From assembly GCA_026983715.1 (NCBI GenBank), contig JALSTM010000228.1, positions 1 through 36,595 of the forward strand: a DNA stretch of 36,595 nucleotides. The letters run 5' to 3'. The position numbers were made by a program, and so were the translations under genes. Below the pieces are notes generated by a model. The model did not search any database and was not told where the DNA came from. It was given only the letters and a program-made list of their open reading frames with translations. The DNA comes from Desulfobacterales bacterium. Its GTDB lineage: Bacteria > Desulfobacterota > Syntrophobacteria > B119-G9. Positions 11,706 through 20,567 of this stretch are shown here, piece by piece. Within the stretch, counting starts at the first letter, position 1. Each line of letters starts with the position of its first letter.

Positions 11706-12458
11706 TTGATTATTCTTAAAAGGCCCGAAGAAATAGAGAAAATCAGGGTAGCGTGCCAGATCGTTGCCAGGATTCTCGCTGAGGTAAGTGAAAAGGTAAA
11801 ACCAGGCGTAACTACGTTTGAGCTTGACAAGCTCAGTGAAAAATTGGCCAAGAAGCAGAAGGCTAAGCCTGCGTTTAAGGGGTACAGAGGATACCCGTAT
11901 TCCCTATGTACGTCGGTAAACGCTGAAGTAGTGCACGGATTACCTTCGAAAACAAGGGTATTAAACGAAGGCGACATTATTAGCCTTGATTTTGGTGTGG
12001 TAAAGGACGGCTATTACGGTGATGCTGCCGTTACGCTTCCAGTGGGAAAGGTTTCCGAGGAAGCCATGGCGCTTATCGAGGTAACGAGAGAGGCGCTGTA
12101 CCGTGGGATAGCCAAGGCCGATCCAAGGCACAGGCTATTTGATATATCCCACGCTATCCAGAGTTACGTTGAGTCTCACGGATTTTCAGTGGTGCGAGAA
12201 TTCGTGGGGCATGGGATTGGTAGAAGCTTGCATGAAAGCCCTCAGATACCTAATTTTGGTAAAAAGGGGCACGGTGTGAGACTAAAACCCGGGATGGTTT
12301 TAGCTATAGAACCCATGATAAACCAGGGAGTCCACGAGGTAGAAATACTGGCAGATAACTGGACAGCGGTGACGAAGGACGGTAAATTATCTGCTCATTT
12401 TGAGCATACTATTGCCATTACTGAAGATGGTCCCGAAATTTTGACAGAACTTGAATAA
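11706..12458 (+). CDS. map: Methionine aminopeptidase type I (probable TTG start)
   Basis: KRPEEIEKIRVACQIVARIL...; metal ligands in SLDFGVVKDGYYGDAA, GHGIGRSLHESP, LAIEPM. Confidence 0.97.
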   Translation: MIILKRPEEIEKIRVACQIVARILAEVSEKVKPGVTTFELDKLSEKLAKKQKAKPAFKGYRGYPYSLCTSVNAEVVHGLPSKTRVLNEGDIISLDFGVVKDGYYGDAAVTLPVGKVSEEAMALIEVTREALYRGIAKADPRHRLFDISHAIQSYVESHGFSVVREFVGHGIGRSLHESPQIPNFGKKGHGVRLKPGMVLAIEPMINQGVHEVEILADNWTAVTKDGKLSAHFEHTIAITEDGPEILTELE

Positions 12459-12473
12459 ATGGAGTAATTAAAG

Positions 12474-12695
12474 ATGGCTAAAGAGGAGCCCATTGAGGTT
12501 GAAGGAACGGTCATCGAAACCTTGCCTAATGCAATGTTCAGGGTGGAGCTCGATAACGGTCATAAAGTGCTGGCTCACATATCCGGAAAGATGAGGATGC
12601 ATTTTATCAAGATTTTACCCGGTGACCGGGTAACGCTGGAGTTGTCTACTTACGACCTCAGTAGAGGTCGAATCATATACCGTTCTAAGAAATAA
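12474..12695 (+). CDS. infA: Translation initiation factor IF-1
   Basis: [53 protein letters not shown]. Confidence 0.98.
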   Translation: MAKEEPIEVEGTVIETLPNAMFRVELDNGHKVLAHISGKMRMHFIKILPGDRVTLELSTYDLSRGRIIYRSKK

Positions 12696-12792
12696 CCTTA
12701 GAATACTGAAACGACTGATGTTAATTCGTTGTGCAAAGGGTTGGTTTATATTTGATAATTGTAGACTCCGGTTTTAGACAAGGGAGAATTTG

Positions 12793-12906
12793 ATGAAAGT
12801 ACGAGCTTCTGTTAAGCGAATATGTAGAAAGTGTAAGATAATTAAGCGTCATGGGGTTTTGCGAGTTATTTGTGAAAATCCCAGACACAAACAGAGACAG
12901 GGATAA
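12793..12906 (+). CDS. rpmJ: 50S ribosomal protein L36 (37 aa, below ORF-track cutoff)
   Basis: Manual translation [37 protein letters not shown]; between infA and rpsM; SD agggag. Confidence 0.97.
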   Translation: MKVRASVKRICRKCKIIKRHGVLRVICENPRHKQRQG

Positions 12907-12932
12907 TCTCTATTTTCAAGGAGGAGTGATCA

Positions 12933-13307
12933 TTGGCAAGAATAGCTGGAGTAGATTTACCTAGGAATAAGCGCATAGAAATAGCGCTTACATACATTTA
13001 CGGTATAGGCCGTTCTACGTCTCAAAAGATACTAACCAAGGCCCAAATAGACTGGAATAAAAAGTCTGATGATCTGTCTGAAGAAGAGATAAACAAGATA
13101 AGGCAGATAATAGATAGAGAATATAAGGTTGAGGGAGACCTGAGAAGCGAAGTTTCCATGAACATAAAGCGGTTGATGGACCTGGGTTGTTACCGGGGAC
13201 TGAGGCACAGGCGAGGTTTGCCCGTTAGAGGGCAAAGTACTCATGCAAACGCGCGCACTCGCAAGGGGCCTCGGCGTTCTGTTGTTGGTAAAAGGAAGAA
13301 AGGTTAA
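12933..13307 (+). CDS. rpsM: 30S ribosomal protein S13 (TTG start)
   Basis: [29 protein letters not shown]...[23 protein letters not shown] aaggaggag. Confidence 0.98.
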   Translation: MARIAGVDLPRNKRIEIALTYIYGIGRSTSQKILTKAQIDWNKKSDDLSEEEINKIRQIIDREYKVEGDLRSEVSMNIKRLMDLGCYRGLRHRRGLPVRGQSTHANARTRKGPRRSVVGKRKKG

Positions 13308-13333
13308 AATTATAAGTTTTGGCTGGAGGTAAA

Positions 13334-13723
13334 ATGGCAGCGGCAAAGGGTGGAAGGAAACGTAAGGAAAAAAAGAATATACCCAGTGGTATAGCTCATA
13401 TTCAGTCTACGTTTAACAATACTATTATTACCATTACTGACAAGAGCGGAAATGTGATCGCATGGTCAAGCGCAGGAAGCAAAGGGTTCAAGGGCTCAAG
13501 GAAAAGTACACCGTTTGCAGCTCAGGTAGCGGCTGAGGATGCCGCAAAAAAGGCCATGGAGCACGGGATGAGAACGATTGAAGTCTACGTCAAGGGACCT
13601 GGGTCCGGGCGAGAAGCTGCCCTTAGAGCCCTTCAGGCGGCAGGCTTCGAGGTTACGCTCATTAAGGACGTTACCCCGATACCCCACAATGGGTGCCGTC
13701 CTCCGAAACGAAGACGTGTGTAA
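13334..13723 (+). CDS. rpsK: 30S ribosomal protein S11
   Basis: [49 protein letters not shown]; likely ATG at 13334 (SD ctggagg), ORF track opens at 13319. Confidence 0.97.
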   Translation: MAAAKGGRKRKEKKNIPSGIAHIQSTFNNTIITITDKSGNVIAWSSAGSKGFKGSRKSTPFAAQVAAEDAAKKAMEHGMRTIEVYVKGPGSGREAALRALQAAGFEVTLIKDVTPIPHNGCRPPKRRRV

Positions 13724-13783
13724 TTTGAGAAAATTTGGGACAAAAGATTAGAAATTCTGATATTTTAAACAAGGAGGTTGGAT

Positions 13784-14410
13784 TTGGCTCGGTATACAGG
13801 AGCAGTTTGCCGATTGTGCCGGCGAGAAAACACAAAGTTGTACTTGAAAGGTGATCGCTGTTACTCGGATAAATGTTCATACGAGAGGCGCAGCTACGCT
13901 CCTGGTCAGCACGGTCAGGCCAGGACCAAGTATTCAGATTACGGAATTCAGCTCAGGGAAAAACAAAAAGTAAAAAGGATGTATGGCCTCCTTGAGCGAC
14001 AGTTTAAGAACTATTTCAAGCGCGCTGAGAGGCAGAAGGGAATCACGGGTACCAACCTTTTGATTTTGCTTGAAAGAAGGCTTGATGTCGTGGTGTTTCG
14101 CCTTGGTTTTGCCAACTCTCTTGCGCAGGCAAGGCAATTGGTGCGTCACAATCATTTCTTGGTTAACGGAAAGAAGGTTAATATTCCATCCTACCTTGTC
14201 AAGGTTGGAGATGTTATTGAAGTAAAGGAAAAAAGCCGCCAGGTTCCTCCCATTGTGGAAGCCTTGGAAGCTTTGCCGAGAAGAGGGGTGCCTGGCTGGC
14301 TGGAGTTGGATAAGGAAAACTTTCGCGGTACGGTGAAAACCTATCCAACAAGGGAAGACATTACAATGCCAATTAAGGAGCAACTGATTGTCGAGTTGTA
14401 CTCCAAATAA
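13784..14410 (+). CDS. rpsD: 30S ribosomal protein S4, Zn-type N-terminus (probable TTG start)
   Basis: [45 protein letters not shown] aaggaggt. Confidence 0.97.
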   Translation: MARYTGAVCRLCRRENTKLYLKGDRCYSDKCSYERRSYAPGQHGQARTKYSDYGIQLREKQKVKRMYGLLERQFKNYFKRAERQKGITGTNLLILLERRLDVVVFRLGFANSLAQARQLVRHNHFLVNGKKVNIPSYLVKVGDVIEVKEKSRQVPPIVEALEALPRRGVPGWLELDKENFRGTVKTYPTREDITMPIKEQLIVELYSK

Positions 14411-14437
14411 TAAATAACCGGAAGGTAAAGAAGACCT

Positions 14438-15451
14438 ATGCATAGGAACTGGCGAGAATTAATAAAACCTAAAAAGTTGCAAATTGATTCCGAAAAATCT
14501 ACCAGATTTTACGGAAAGTTTGTTTGTGAACCGTTGGAAAGAGGTTTCGGACTCACACTTGGAAACGCGCTTCGTCGTATCCTCCTTTCATCGTTGCAGG
14601 GAGCAGCCATCTGTAGCGTGAAAATCGATGGCGTGTTACATGAATTTTCCACCATACCTGGGGTGGTTGAGGATGTGACTGATATCATCCTCAACCTCAA
14701 AGAAGTAAGACTCAAACTGATGGACGGTGAAAGGTCTGCTGTTCTGAAAATAGAGAAGGAAGGGGAAGGCGAAGTAACGGCGGGTGATATAATCGCAGAT
14801 ACGTACGTGGAAGTGATTAATCCGGAACATCATATCGCCACCCTGGCTCCTGACGGAAAACTTTTGATGGAAATGAACGTGAAAATGGGCAAGGGATACG
14901 TGCCTGCTGAGAGGAACGTGGAAAAAGATATGCCTGTCGGCACCATCCCCATAGATGCCATATTTTCCCCTATCAAGAAGGTGAGCTACGTGGTAACCCA
15001 GGCAAGGGTTGGGCAAGTGACGGATTACGATAAGTTGACCATGGAAATCTGGACCGACGGATCTGTGCTTCCCGAGGATGCACTTGCCTATGCGGCGAAG
15101 ATATTGAAGGAACAGCTTAACGTGTTCATTAACTTTGATGAAGAGCCTGAAATTGAGGAGGAGGAGAAGGAAGAGAAGAAGGAGCCGGAACTCAACGAGA
15201 ATCTTTTCCGGAGTGTGGACGAACTCGAACTCTCCGTACGATCCTCAAACTGCCTCAAGAATGCAGATATCCGTTACATCGGTGAACTGGTGCAAAAGAC
15301 CGAGGCAGAGATGCTGAAGACAAAGAACTTTGGTCGTAAGTCTCTTAATGAAATAAAAGAAATACTAGCTGAAATGGGTCTTTCGCTTGGTATGAAACTT
15401 GAGAACTTCCCGTCACGAGAGGAACTTGAAGCTAGAAAGGAAAAAGAGTAA
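14438..15451 (+). CDS. rpoA: DNA-directed RNA polymerase subunit alpha
   Basis: [25 protein letters not shown]; alpha-[43 protein letters not shown]. Confidence 0.99.
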   Translation: MHRNWRELIKPKKLQIDSEKSTRFYGKFVCEPLERGFGLTLGNALRRILLSSLQGAAICSVKIDGVLHEFSTIPGVVEDVTDIILNLKEVRLKLMDGERSAVLKIEKEGEGEVTAGDIIADTYVEVINPEHHIATLAPDGKLLMEMNVKMGKGYVPAERNVEKDMPVGTIPIDAIFSPIKKVSYVVTQARVGQVTDYDKLTMEIWTDGSVLPEDALAYAAKILKEQLNVFINFDEEPEIEEEEKEEKKEPELNENLFRSVDELELSVRSSNCLKNADIRYIGELVQKTEAEMLKTKNFGRKSLNEIKEILAEMGLSLGMKLENFPSREELEARKEKE

Positions 15452-16063
15452 ATGAGACACCGCAAAGCAGGTAGAAAACTAAGCAGAACCAGCAGCCATA
15501 GGCTGGCAATGTTCAGGAACTTGGTTACATCTGTACTTCTGCACGAAAGGGTAATGACCACGGATGCCAAGGCAAAGGAGATACGCCGCTGGGTGGACTG
15601 GATGATAACCCTTGGAAAAAGGGGAGACTTGGCGGCTAGGCGACAGGCGCTAAAGGTCATTAGGGACAAAAACGTGGTACACAAGCTTTTTGCCGATCTT
15701 GCCCCTAGGTACCAGGATGTAAATGGCGGGTACTCCAGGGTGATAAAAATCGGTTATCGAAGGGGCGACGGTGCTCCGATGAGCATGATAGAGCTTGTCG
15801 ATTTTACGGGTGTTGAAAAAAAGCGCCGCAGGAAAAAGAAGAAAAAAGAAAAGGTTAAGGCTGAGGCGGCCCCGGTGGAGGAACAAAAGGCTCACGTGGA
15901 AGAAGAGGAAACCGGGGAGGCGGAGCAAAAAGTTGAAGAAGAAGTTGCGGAACCTGAGGTTAAAGAAGCACAAGTTGCGGCAGAATCCGGTGAAGTCGGG
16001 GAAGAAAAAGAGGTGGAAACGACTTCTTCTGACTCAGAAGAAGAGCAGAAAAAGGAAGAGTAG
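15452..16063 (+). CDS. rplQ: 50S ribosomal protein L17 with long charged C-terminal extension
   Basis: [48 protein letters not shown]17 core ends near MIELVDF, then about 80 aa of K/E-rich tail. Confidence 0.97.
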   Translation: MRHRKAGRKLSRTSSHRLAMFRNLVTSVLLHERVMTTDAKAKEIRRWVDWMITLGKRGDLAARRQALKVIRDKNVVHKLFADLAPRYQDVNGGYSRVIKIGYRRGDGAPMSMIELVDFTGVEKKRRRKKKKKEKVKAEAAPVEEQKAHVEEEETGEAEQKVEEEVAEPEVKEAQVAAESGEVGEEKEVETTSSDSEEEQKKEE

Positions 16064-16096
16064 CAATCAGGCTAGTAAGATATCGGTTGTATCTAT

Positions 16097-16136
16097 AAAT
16101 CAAAAGGGAGGGTTCATGACCCTCCCTTTTGATTTT
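16097..16136 (+). terminator. Intrinsic terminator of the ribosomal/alpha operon (probably bidirectional)
   Basis: Perfect 17-bp stem aaatcaaaagggagggt / loop tcatg / accctcccttttgattt, 16097-16113 with 16119-16135; A- and T-rich flanks on both arms. Confidence 0.93.
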
Positions 16137-16350
16137 AAGGTTCCTGGTCAGTTTTCACGTTGAATTCGCAGAACTTACAGGTAAAACCTGGCCACATGCT
16201 TTTTGCCGCAAGGTTGAGACAATCGTCGTAATGAGGGCAGACAAAGTTTCGCCAACCCTTCCCCTCCTTTACCATAACGGGGTTCGGTGTAGGTTTGTCC
16301 GTTTTTGGTTCCTTTGCTTCAGTGGCTTCAGGCTTAAGGCAAGGTTCCAT
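16135..16350 (-). CDS. Small Cys-rich (zinc-finger-like) hypothetical protein, 71 aa
   Basis: CPHYDDCLNLAAKSMWPGFTCKFCEF; SD AAAGGAGGG upstream of the ATG on the minus strand; stop codon lies in the terminator. Confidence 0.75.
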   Translation of the reverse strand: MEPCLKPEATEAKEPKTDKPTPNPVMVKEGKGWRNFVCPHYDDCLNLAAKSMWPGFTCKFCEFNVKTDQEP

Positions 16351-16628
16351 AGGCTCTTCCCTCCTTTAGTATTGATTGCACAAAGCGGTAATGTTAACAT
16401 CATAACTTGCCGGGATATCGATCATGATGAACGCCTGGGACATTTTTGCGACCTTTGGAGTATAATCATTTGCCTTTGCAGATGCTGTCCGGTAGGTTAA
16501 TCTTTTAATAATTACCATAGAAATTTAAAAAAGTAAACATTTTTTTCTTTAAACCAAACTTAAATACGTAATGCCAAAAATCAAGGGATGGAGTCAAAAA
16601 AATTTCGCAAGCTGTACGGGTTTACGCA

Positions 16629-17093
16629 ATGAGTGAAGATTTTTTTTTAATCGGTGACGTAATAAAAGATGTCCTTGAAGAAAGGCAACTTTTCCCAAAA
16701 ACCTTGTACGGGACTTGGGAGGATCTTGTCGGGAAGGAAACAGCTAAGTACAGCCAGCCAAGGCGCCTTGTAAAGGGAATTCTACACGTTGTAGTAACAG
16801 ACCCCGTGTGGAAACACCACCTGGAACTGAACAAGGAGGAAATTTTAGAAAAGTTGAGAAAGGTTAACCCGCAAAAACCGATTAAAGGAGTGCGTTTCCG
16901 CATTGGCGAGATTAAGAAAGAGGTGCCGCTGGTTGAAAAACCAAAGGGAGGAAAGCCGAAAAGAAAAATTCAAAAATCGAAGAGAAAAGTTCCGCTGAGG
17001 AAGCTAAACGACGAAGACAGGGAAGTCCTGAAGAAAATCTCCGACGTAGAACTGAGAAAAAGATGCCGTTCCCTTCTAAAACGTGTCCGTTAA
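16629..17093 (+). CDS. DUF721/DciA-like protein
   Basis: GDVIKDVLEERQLFPKTLYGTWEDLVGKETAKYSQPRRLVKGILHVVVTDPVWKHHLELNKEEILEKLRK matches the DUF721 pattern (W..lVG......p..l..g.L.V.v....W...L....). Confidence 0.85.
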   Translation: MSEDFFLIGDVIKDVLEERQLFPKTLYGTWEDLVGKETAKYSQPRRLVKGILHVVVTDPVWKHHLELNKEEILEKLRKVNPQKPIKGVRFRIGEIKKEVPLVEKPKGGKPKRKIQKSKRKVPLRKLNDEDREVLKKISDVELRKRCRSLLKRVR

Positions 17094-18955
17094 TCTTCCT
17101 CGAACCTGAAATTCTGAAAGTATTCGTGAATATTTTCCGCCACATTTCTCGGAATGTTCTTGACCCGCGAGAGTTCTTCAACGGAAGCATTAGCGATATT
17201 TAATATGCTTCCGAAGTGTTTCAGCAATTCGTTTCGTCTCTTTTCGCCTATGCCGGGAATGTCTTCTAGGATTGATGATGTCAAGTCCTTTCTATATCGT
17301 TTTTTATGATAAGTTATGGCGAACCTGTGAGCTTCGTCTCGCATTTGCTGCAAGAAGAGCAACAGCCCCGACGTTGCCGCTAGGGACAGCGGGTTTTTTC
17401 GATTTGGCAAATAGATGCGGTCAAGGGATTTTACCGTGTGTTTTAGGTTCCACTGGTCTGATCCCTTTGCAATGCTTATAACTGGTAGATCCCTGATACC
17501 GAGTTTTTTTATTACTTTGACCGCCGTGTTGAGCTGTGTTTTTCCACCGTCTATCACCAGTAGATCGAGCATCCTCGCATCTTCTTTATCGTCTTTGAGA
17601 TACCTTTCCAATAGTTCGGCAATCATAGCGGGATCGTCGGAGAGTTTGTCCGATTTCATCTGAAAGCGGCGGTATTTTTCTTTCAACGGATATCCGTCCT
17701 GGAACACCACCAATGATCCTACCGTGTATTGTCCGTGAAAGTGGGATATGTCAACGCAAGCTACGTAAGACGGCTGGGTAGGCAGTCGCAGAACCTTCTG
17801 GAGTTGTTTTTTTACCCCTTCATAGTTCTTCTTCTCGGAGACTCTAACCTGGAAGTGTTTTTTTGCATTTTCAAGGGCAAGATCAAGGAGCTTTCTACCT
17901 TCACCTCTCATCGGCTTTTTCACGATCACCTTACTACCTTTTTTCTCCGATAACCATTCAGATAGGTATTTTGCGGTGTCAGGTAGTGTGGAAACCAGTA
18001 TCTCAGCGGGGATGTACTTGTCATTTTGGTAAAACTGGGAGATGAAGGTTTCTATTATCTCTACCTGGGAGAACAAGGCCTTGCGAAAGAAATAATCTCT
18101 TGAGTCCAGCAATGCCCCTTGCCTTATGAATAGAATTTCGACCAGCCAATCGTTATCTTCACCGTATACACAAATTATATCCCTGTCGATAAATCGTGGT
18201 GAAACTATCCTTTGTGCTTGCAATGTTTTCTGTATATCTAGCAATCGGTCTCTGTAAATGGCCGCTTTTTCAAAGTCTAGGTTTTCTGCAGCTTCTTTCA
18301 TTTTTCTTTCAATGTTCTTTTGCAGCAAGTCTGTTTTTCCCTGAAGAAACAAAATAACTTCTTGGACGACCTTGTTGTATTCCCTTTCTGAGACCATTTC
18401 GGCGCAAGGTCCCAAGCATCGGCCAATCTGAAAATTGAGGCAAGGGCGACTCCTTTTTTGAAGTCTTTTACTCTTGCACTGCCTCATGGGGAACATGCGC
18501 TTTACCGTGCGAAGCGTATGTCTTACAGCCTTCACGGAAGGATATGGGCCGAAGTAGACTGCTCCATCGTTTTTGATCTTTCTTACTATTTCCAGTCTGG
18601 GAAAAGTATCCGAGGTATCGATTCGTATGCAGGGATAATTCTTGTCATCTCTGAGAATTACGTTGTACTTCGGACGGTGCTTCTTAATTAGGTTTGCTTC
18701 AAGAAGTAGCGCTTCTTTTTCACTGCCAGTTACGATAAAATCGACGTCGCAAACGCGCTCCAGCATTTTTTCCGTTTTTGTATCATTGAATTTACGTCCG
18801 GCGTAACTTGCGACTCGTTTCCGCAAATTTTTGGCCTTCCCCACGTAGAGAACGTTTCCAGCGTGGTCCCTAAAAATGTAAACACCGGCTTCTGTCGGAA
18901 AATCAACTAGCTTTTGGTGCCAATCAAGATGATTCTTTTGATTTTTCTTCTCCAT
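17090..18955 (-). CDS. uvrC: Excinuclease ABC subunit C
   Basis: GIY-YIG N-terminus PTEAGVYIFRDHAGNVLYVGKAKNLRKRV; VDISHFHGQ; C-terminal HhH DIPGIGEKRRNELLKHFGS. Confidence 0.98.
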   Translation of the reverse strand: MEKKNQKNHLDWHQKLVDFPTEAGVYIFRDHAGNVLYVGKAKNLRKRVASYAGRKFNDTKTEKMLERVCDVDFIVTGSEKEALLLEANLIKKHRPKYNVILRDDKNYPCIRIDTSDTFPRLEIVRKIKNDGAVYFGPYPSVKAVRHTLRTVKRMFPMRQCKSKRLQKRSRPCLNFQIGRCLGPCAEMVSEREYNKVVQEVILFLQGKTDLLQKNIERKMKEAAENLDFEKAAIYRDRLLDIQKTLQAQRIVSPRFIDRDIICVYGEDNDWLVEILFIRQGALLDSRDYFFRKALFSQVEIIETFISQFYQNDKYIPAEILVSTLPDTAKYLSEWLSEKKGSKVIVKKPMRGEGRKLLDLALENAKKHFQVRVSEKKNYEGVKKQLQKVLRLPTQPSYVACVDISHFHGQYTVGSLVVFQDGYPLKEKYRRFQMKSDKLSDDPAMIAELLERYLKDDKEDARMLDLLVIDGGKTQLNTAVKVIKKLGIRDLPVISIAKGSDQWNLKHTVKSLDRIYLPNRKNPLSLAATSGLLLFLQQMRDEAHRFAITYHKKRYRKDLTSSILEDIPGIGEKRRNELLKHFGSILNIANASVEELSRVKNIPRNVAENIHEYFQNFRFEED

Positions 18956-18966
18956 TTGCCGATAAA

Positions 18967-18994
18967 TAAAAAGCCTCTCATCTTTGTGAGAGGC
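18967..18994 (-). terminator. Intrinsic terminator downstream of meaB
   Basis: Minus strand reads GCCTCTCA-CAAAGA-TGAGAGGC followed by TTTTTATTTATC; located between the meaB stop and uvrC start. Confidence 0.85.
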
Positions 18995-19047
18995 CAGGAG
19001 TTAAATTCGTAAAATGAATTCAAATATTTTATAACTGCTTCTTTTTA

Positions 19048-20031
19048 TCATTTCTCTTTACTTTTACTATTCACTAGTTCCCTTTCCACCAATTCATTTG
19101 CAAGGCTATAGGGGTCAACATCCCTGTGAACTATTTTGGAGACCAAAAGATCTAGGTCTTCCCCTCGCTCCCTGGCTCTTTCTATCACCGTGTTGAAGAG
19201 CTGGTCCCTTAGAATACCGATAAAATGAAGCTTTGCTCTATCATAGAGTACCTGTTCCAATTTAGTTGCCTTATTGTCAAACAGGTATTTCTGATGCTTA
19301 ATGATGGCCTCATAGAGTTCATCTATTCCCTTGTTTTTACTTGCCACTGTTTGGATTATGGGCGGTTCCCAGGGGGGACCTTCTGTTTTGTGGCGCCGAA
19401 GTCCAAGTTCGACCAGGTTTCTAAGTTCTCTCACAGTTTTCCTGGACCCTTCCCGGTCTGACTTGTTAACAACAAATATGTCTCCGATCTCCATGATGCC
19501 GGCCTTAATGGCTTGTACCTCGTCACCCATGCCGGGTACGGTTACAAGTACTGTAGTGTGAGCAGTGTGAGCTATTTCAATCTCATCCTGTCCGACTCCC
19601 ACAGTTTCAACAATGATTACGTCTTTGCCCATGGCGTCAAGAACATCAATCATGTCGTGGGTAGACCTTGTGAGCCCCCCAAAATGGCCCCGTGTGGCCA
19701 GGCTCCTTATGAAAACTCCCGGATCAAGAAAATGTCGTTGCATTCTAATTCTGTCTCCTAGAATGGCTCCTCCCGTGAAAGGACTTGTGGGATCAATTGC
19801 CAGGATGCCTACCGTTTTCCCCTCGGCCCTTAATTTGTCAACCAATCGATCAACCAGGGTGCTTTTACCCACCCCCGGTGAACCGGTAAACCCGATAACG
19901 TAAGCCTTACCCGTGTGAGGGTATAGCTCTTTCAAAACCTCTTTTGCAGAAGGTATTTCGTCATCTATGTCTCTCATCAACCTGGCAACTGCCCTTATAT
20001 CCCCATCTAGAATTTTTTGTACTATGTCCAT
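19048..20031 (-). CDS. meaB: Methylmalonyl-CoA mutase-associated GTPase MeaB (ArgK family)
   Basis: GFTGSPGVGKSTLVDRLVDKLR, VGILAIDPTSPFTGGAILGDRIRM, VETVGVGQDE; the ATG at 20031 with AAAGAAAGG upstream is preferred over the TTG at 20052. Confidence 0.96.
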   Translation of the reverse strand: MDIVQKILDGDIRAVARLMRDIDDEIPSAKEVLKELYPHTGKAYVIGFTGSPGVGKSTLVDRLVDKLRAEGKTVGILAIDPTSPFTGGAILGDRIRMQRHFLDPGVFIRSLATRGHFGGLTRSTHDMIDVLDAMGKDVIIVETVGVGQDEIEIAHTAHTTVLVTVPGMGDEVQAIKAGIMEIGDIFVVNKSDREGSRKTVRELRNLVELGLRRHKTEGPPWEPPIIQTVASKNKGIDELYEAIIKHQKYLFDNKATKLEQVLYDRAKLHFIGILRDQLFNTVIERARERGEDLDLLVSKIVHRDVDPYSLANELVERELVNSKSKEK

Positions 20032-20106
20032 AGAAATAAGCCTTTCTTTCAACCGACTGCGTATTAAGAGAAAACACTGGCGATTTTTACAGTTGGCTTC
20101 AGATTA

Positions 20107-20526
20107 TCAGGATGTCTGTGCGCCACGTGGCTTAACGTTAGTTTTAACCCATTCTATGATATCTTCAAGTAGCGTTCCCGGCTCAAAAATTTCCTTGATC
20201 CCAATCTCCTTTAATTTTGGTATATCTTCCGTAGGGAAGATGCCACCGCCTATTACCGTGATGTCTTCAGCGTTATTTTCTTTCAAGAGTTCCATTATCC
20301 TGGGGAATGAATACATGTGTGCGCCTGAAAGAATGCTAAGTCCTATGAGGTCAACATCTTCCTGTAGCGCCGTGCTAACTATTTGTTCGGGAGTCTGGTG
20401 ACATCCTGTGTATATTACTTCAAAACCTGCATCTCTAAAGGCCCTAGCGATTACTCTTGCCCCACGATCGTGTCCGTCTAGTCCAGGTTTGGCAATTAAA
20501 ACTCTCAATTTCCTGTCAGAACCCAT
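20107..20526 (-). CDS. Methylmalonyl-CoA mutase, small (B12-binding) subunit/domain
   Basis: [34 protein letters not shown] (DxHxxG), [16 protein letters not shown]. Confidence 0.97.
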   Translation of the reverse strand: MGSDRKLRVLIAKPGLDGHDRGARVIARAFRDAGFEVIYTGCHQTPEQIVSTALQEDVDLIGLSILSGAHMYSFPRIMELLKENNAEDITVIGGGIFPTEDIPKLKEIGIKEIFEPGTLLEDIIEWVKTNVKPRGAQTS

Positions 20527-20567
20527 ATTATAATCTCCTCTTCTCCTCTTTCTAGTTTGACCATTAA

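Noticed and set aside
15135-15317. 60-aa Arg-rich ORF inside rpoA
   Set aside because: Out-of-frame reading of the E/K-rich alpha linker.
15795-16163. Plus-strand 122-aa Lys/Arg-rich ORF overlapping the rplQ 3' end
   Set aside because: Frame-shifted reading of the GAA/AAG-rich L17 tail; runs through the terminator; no SD.
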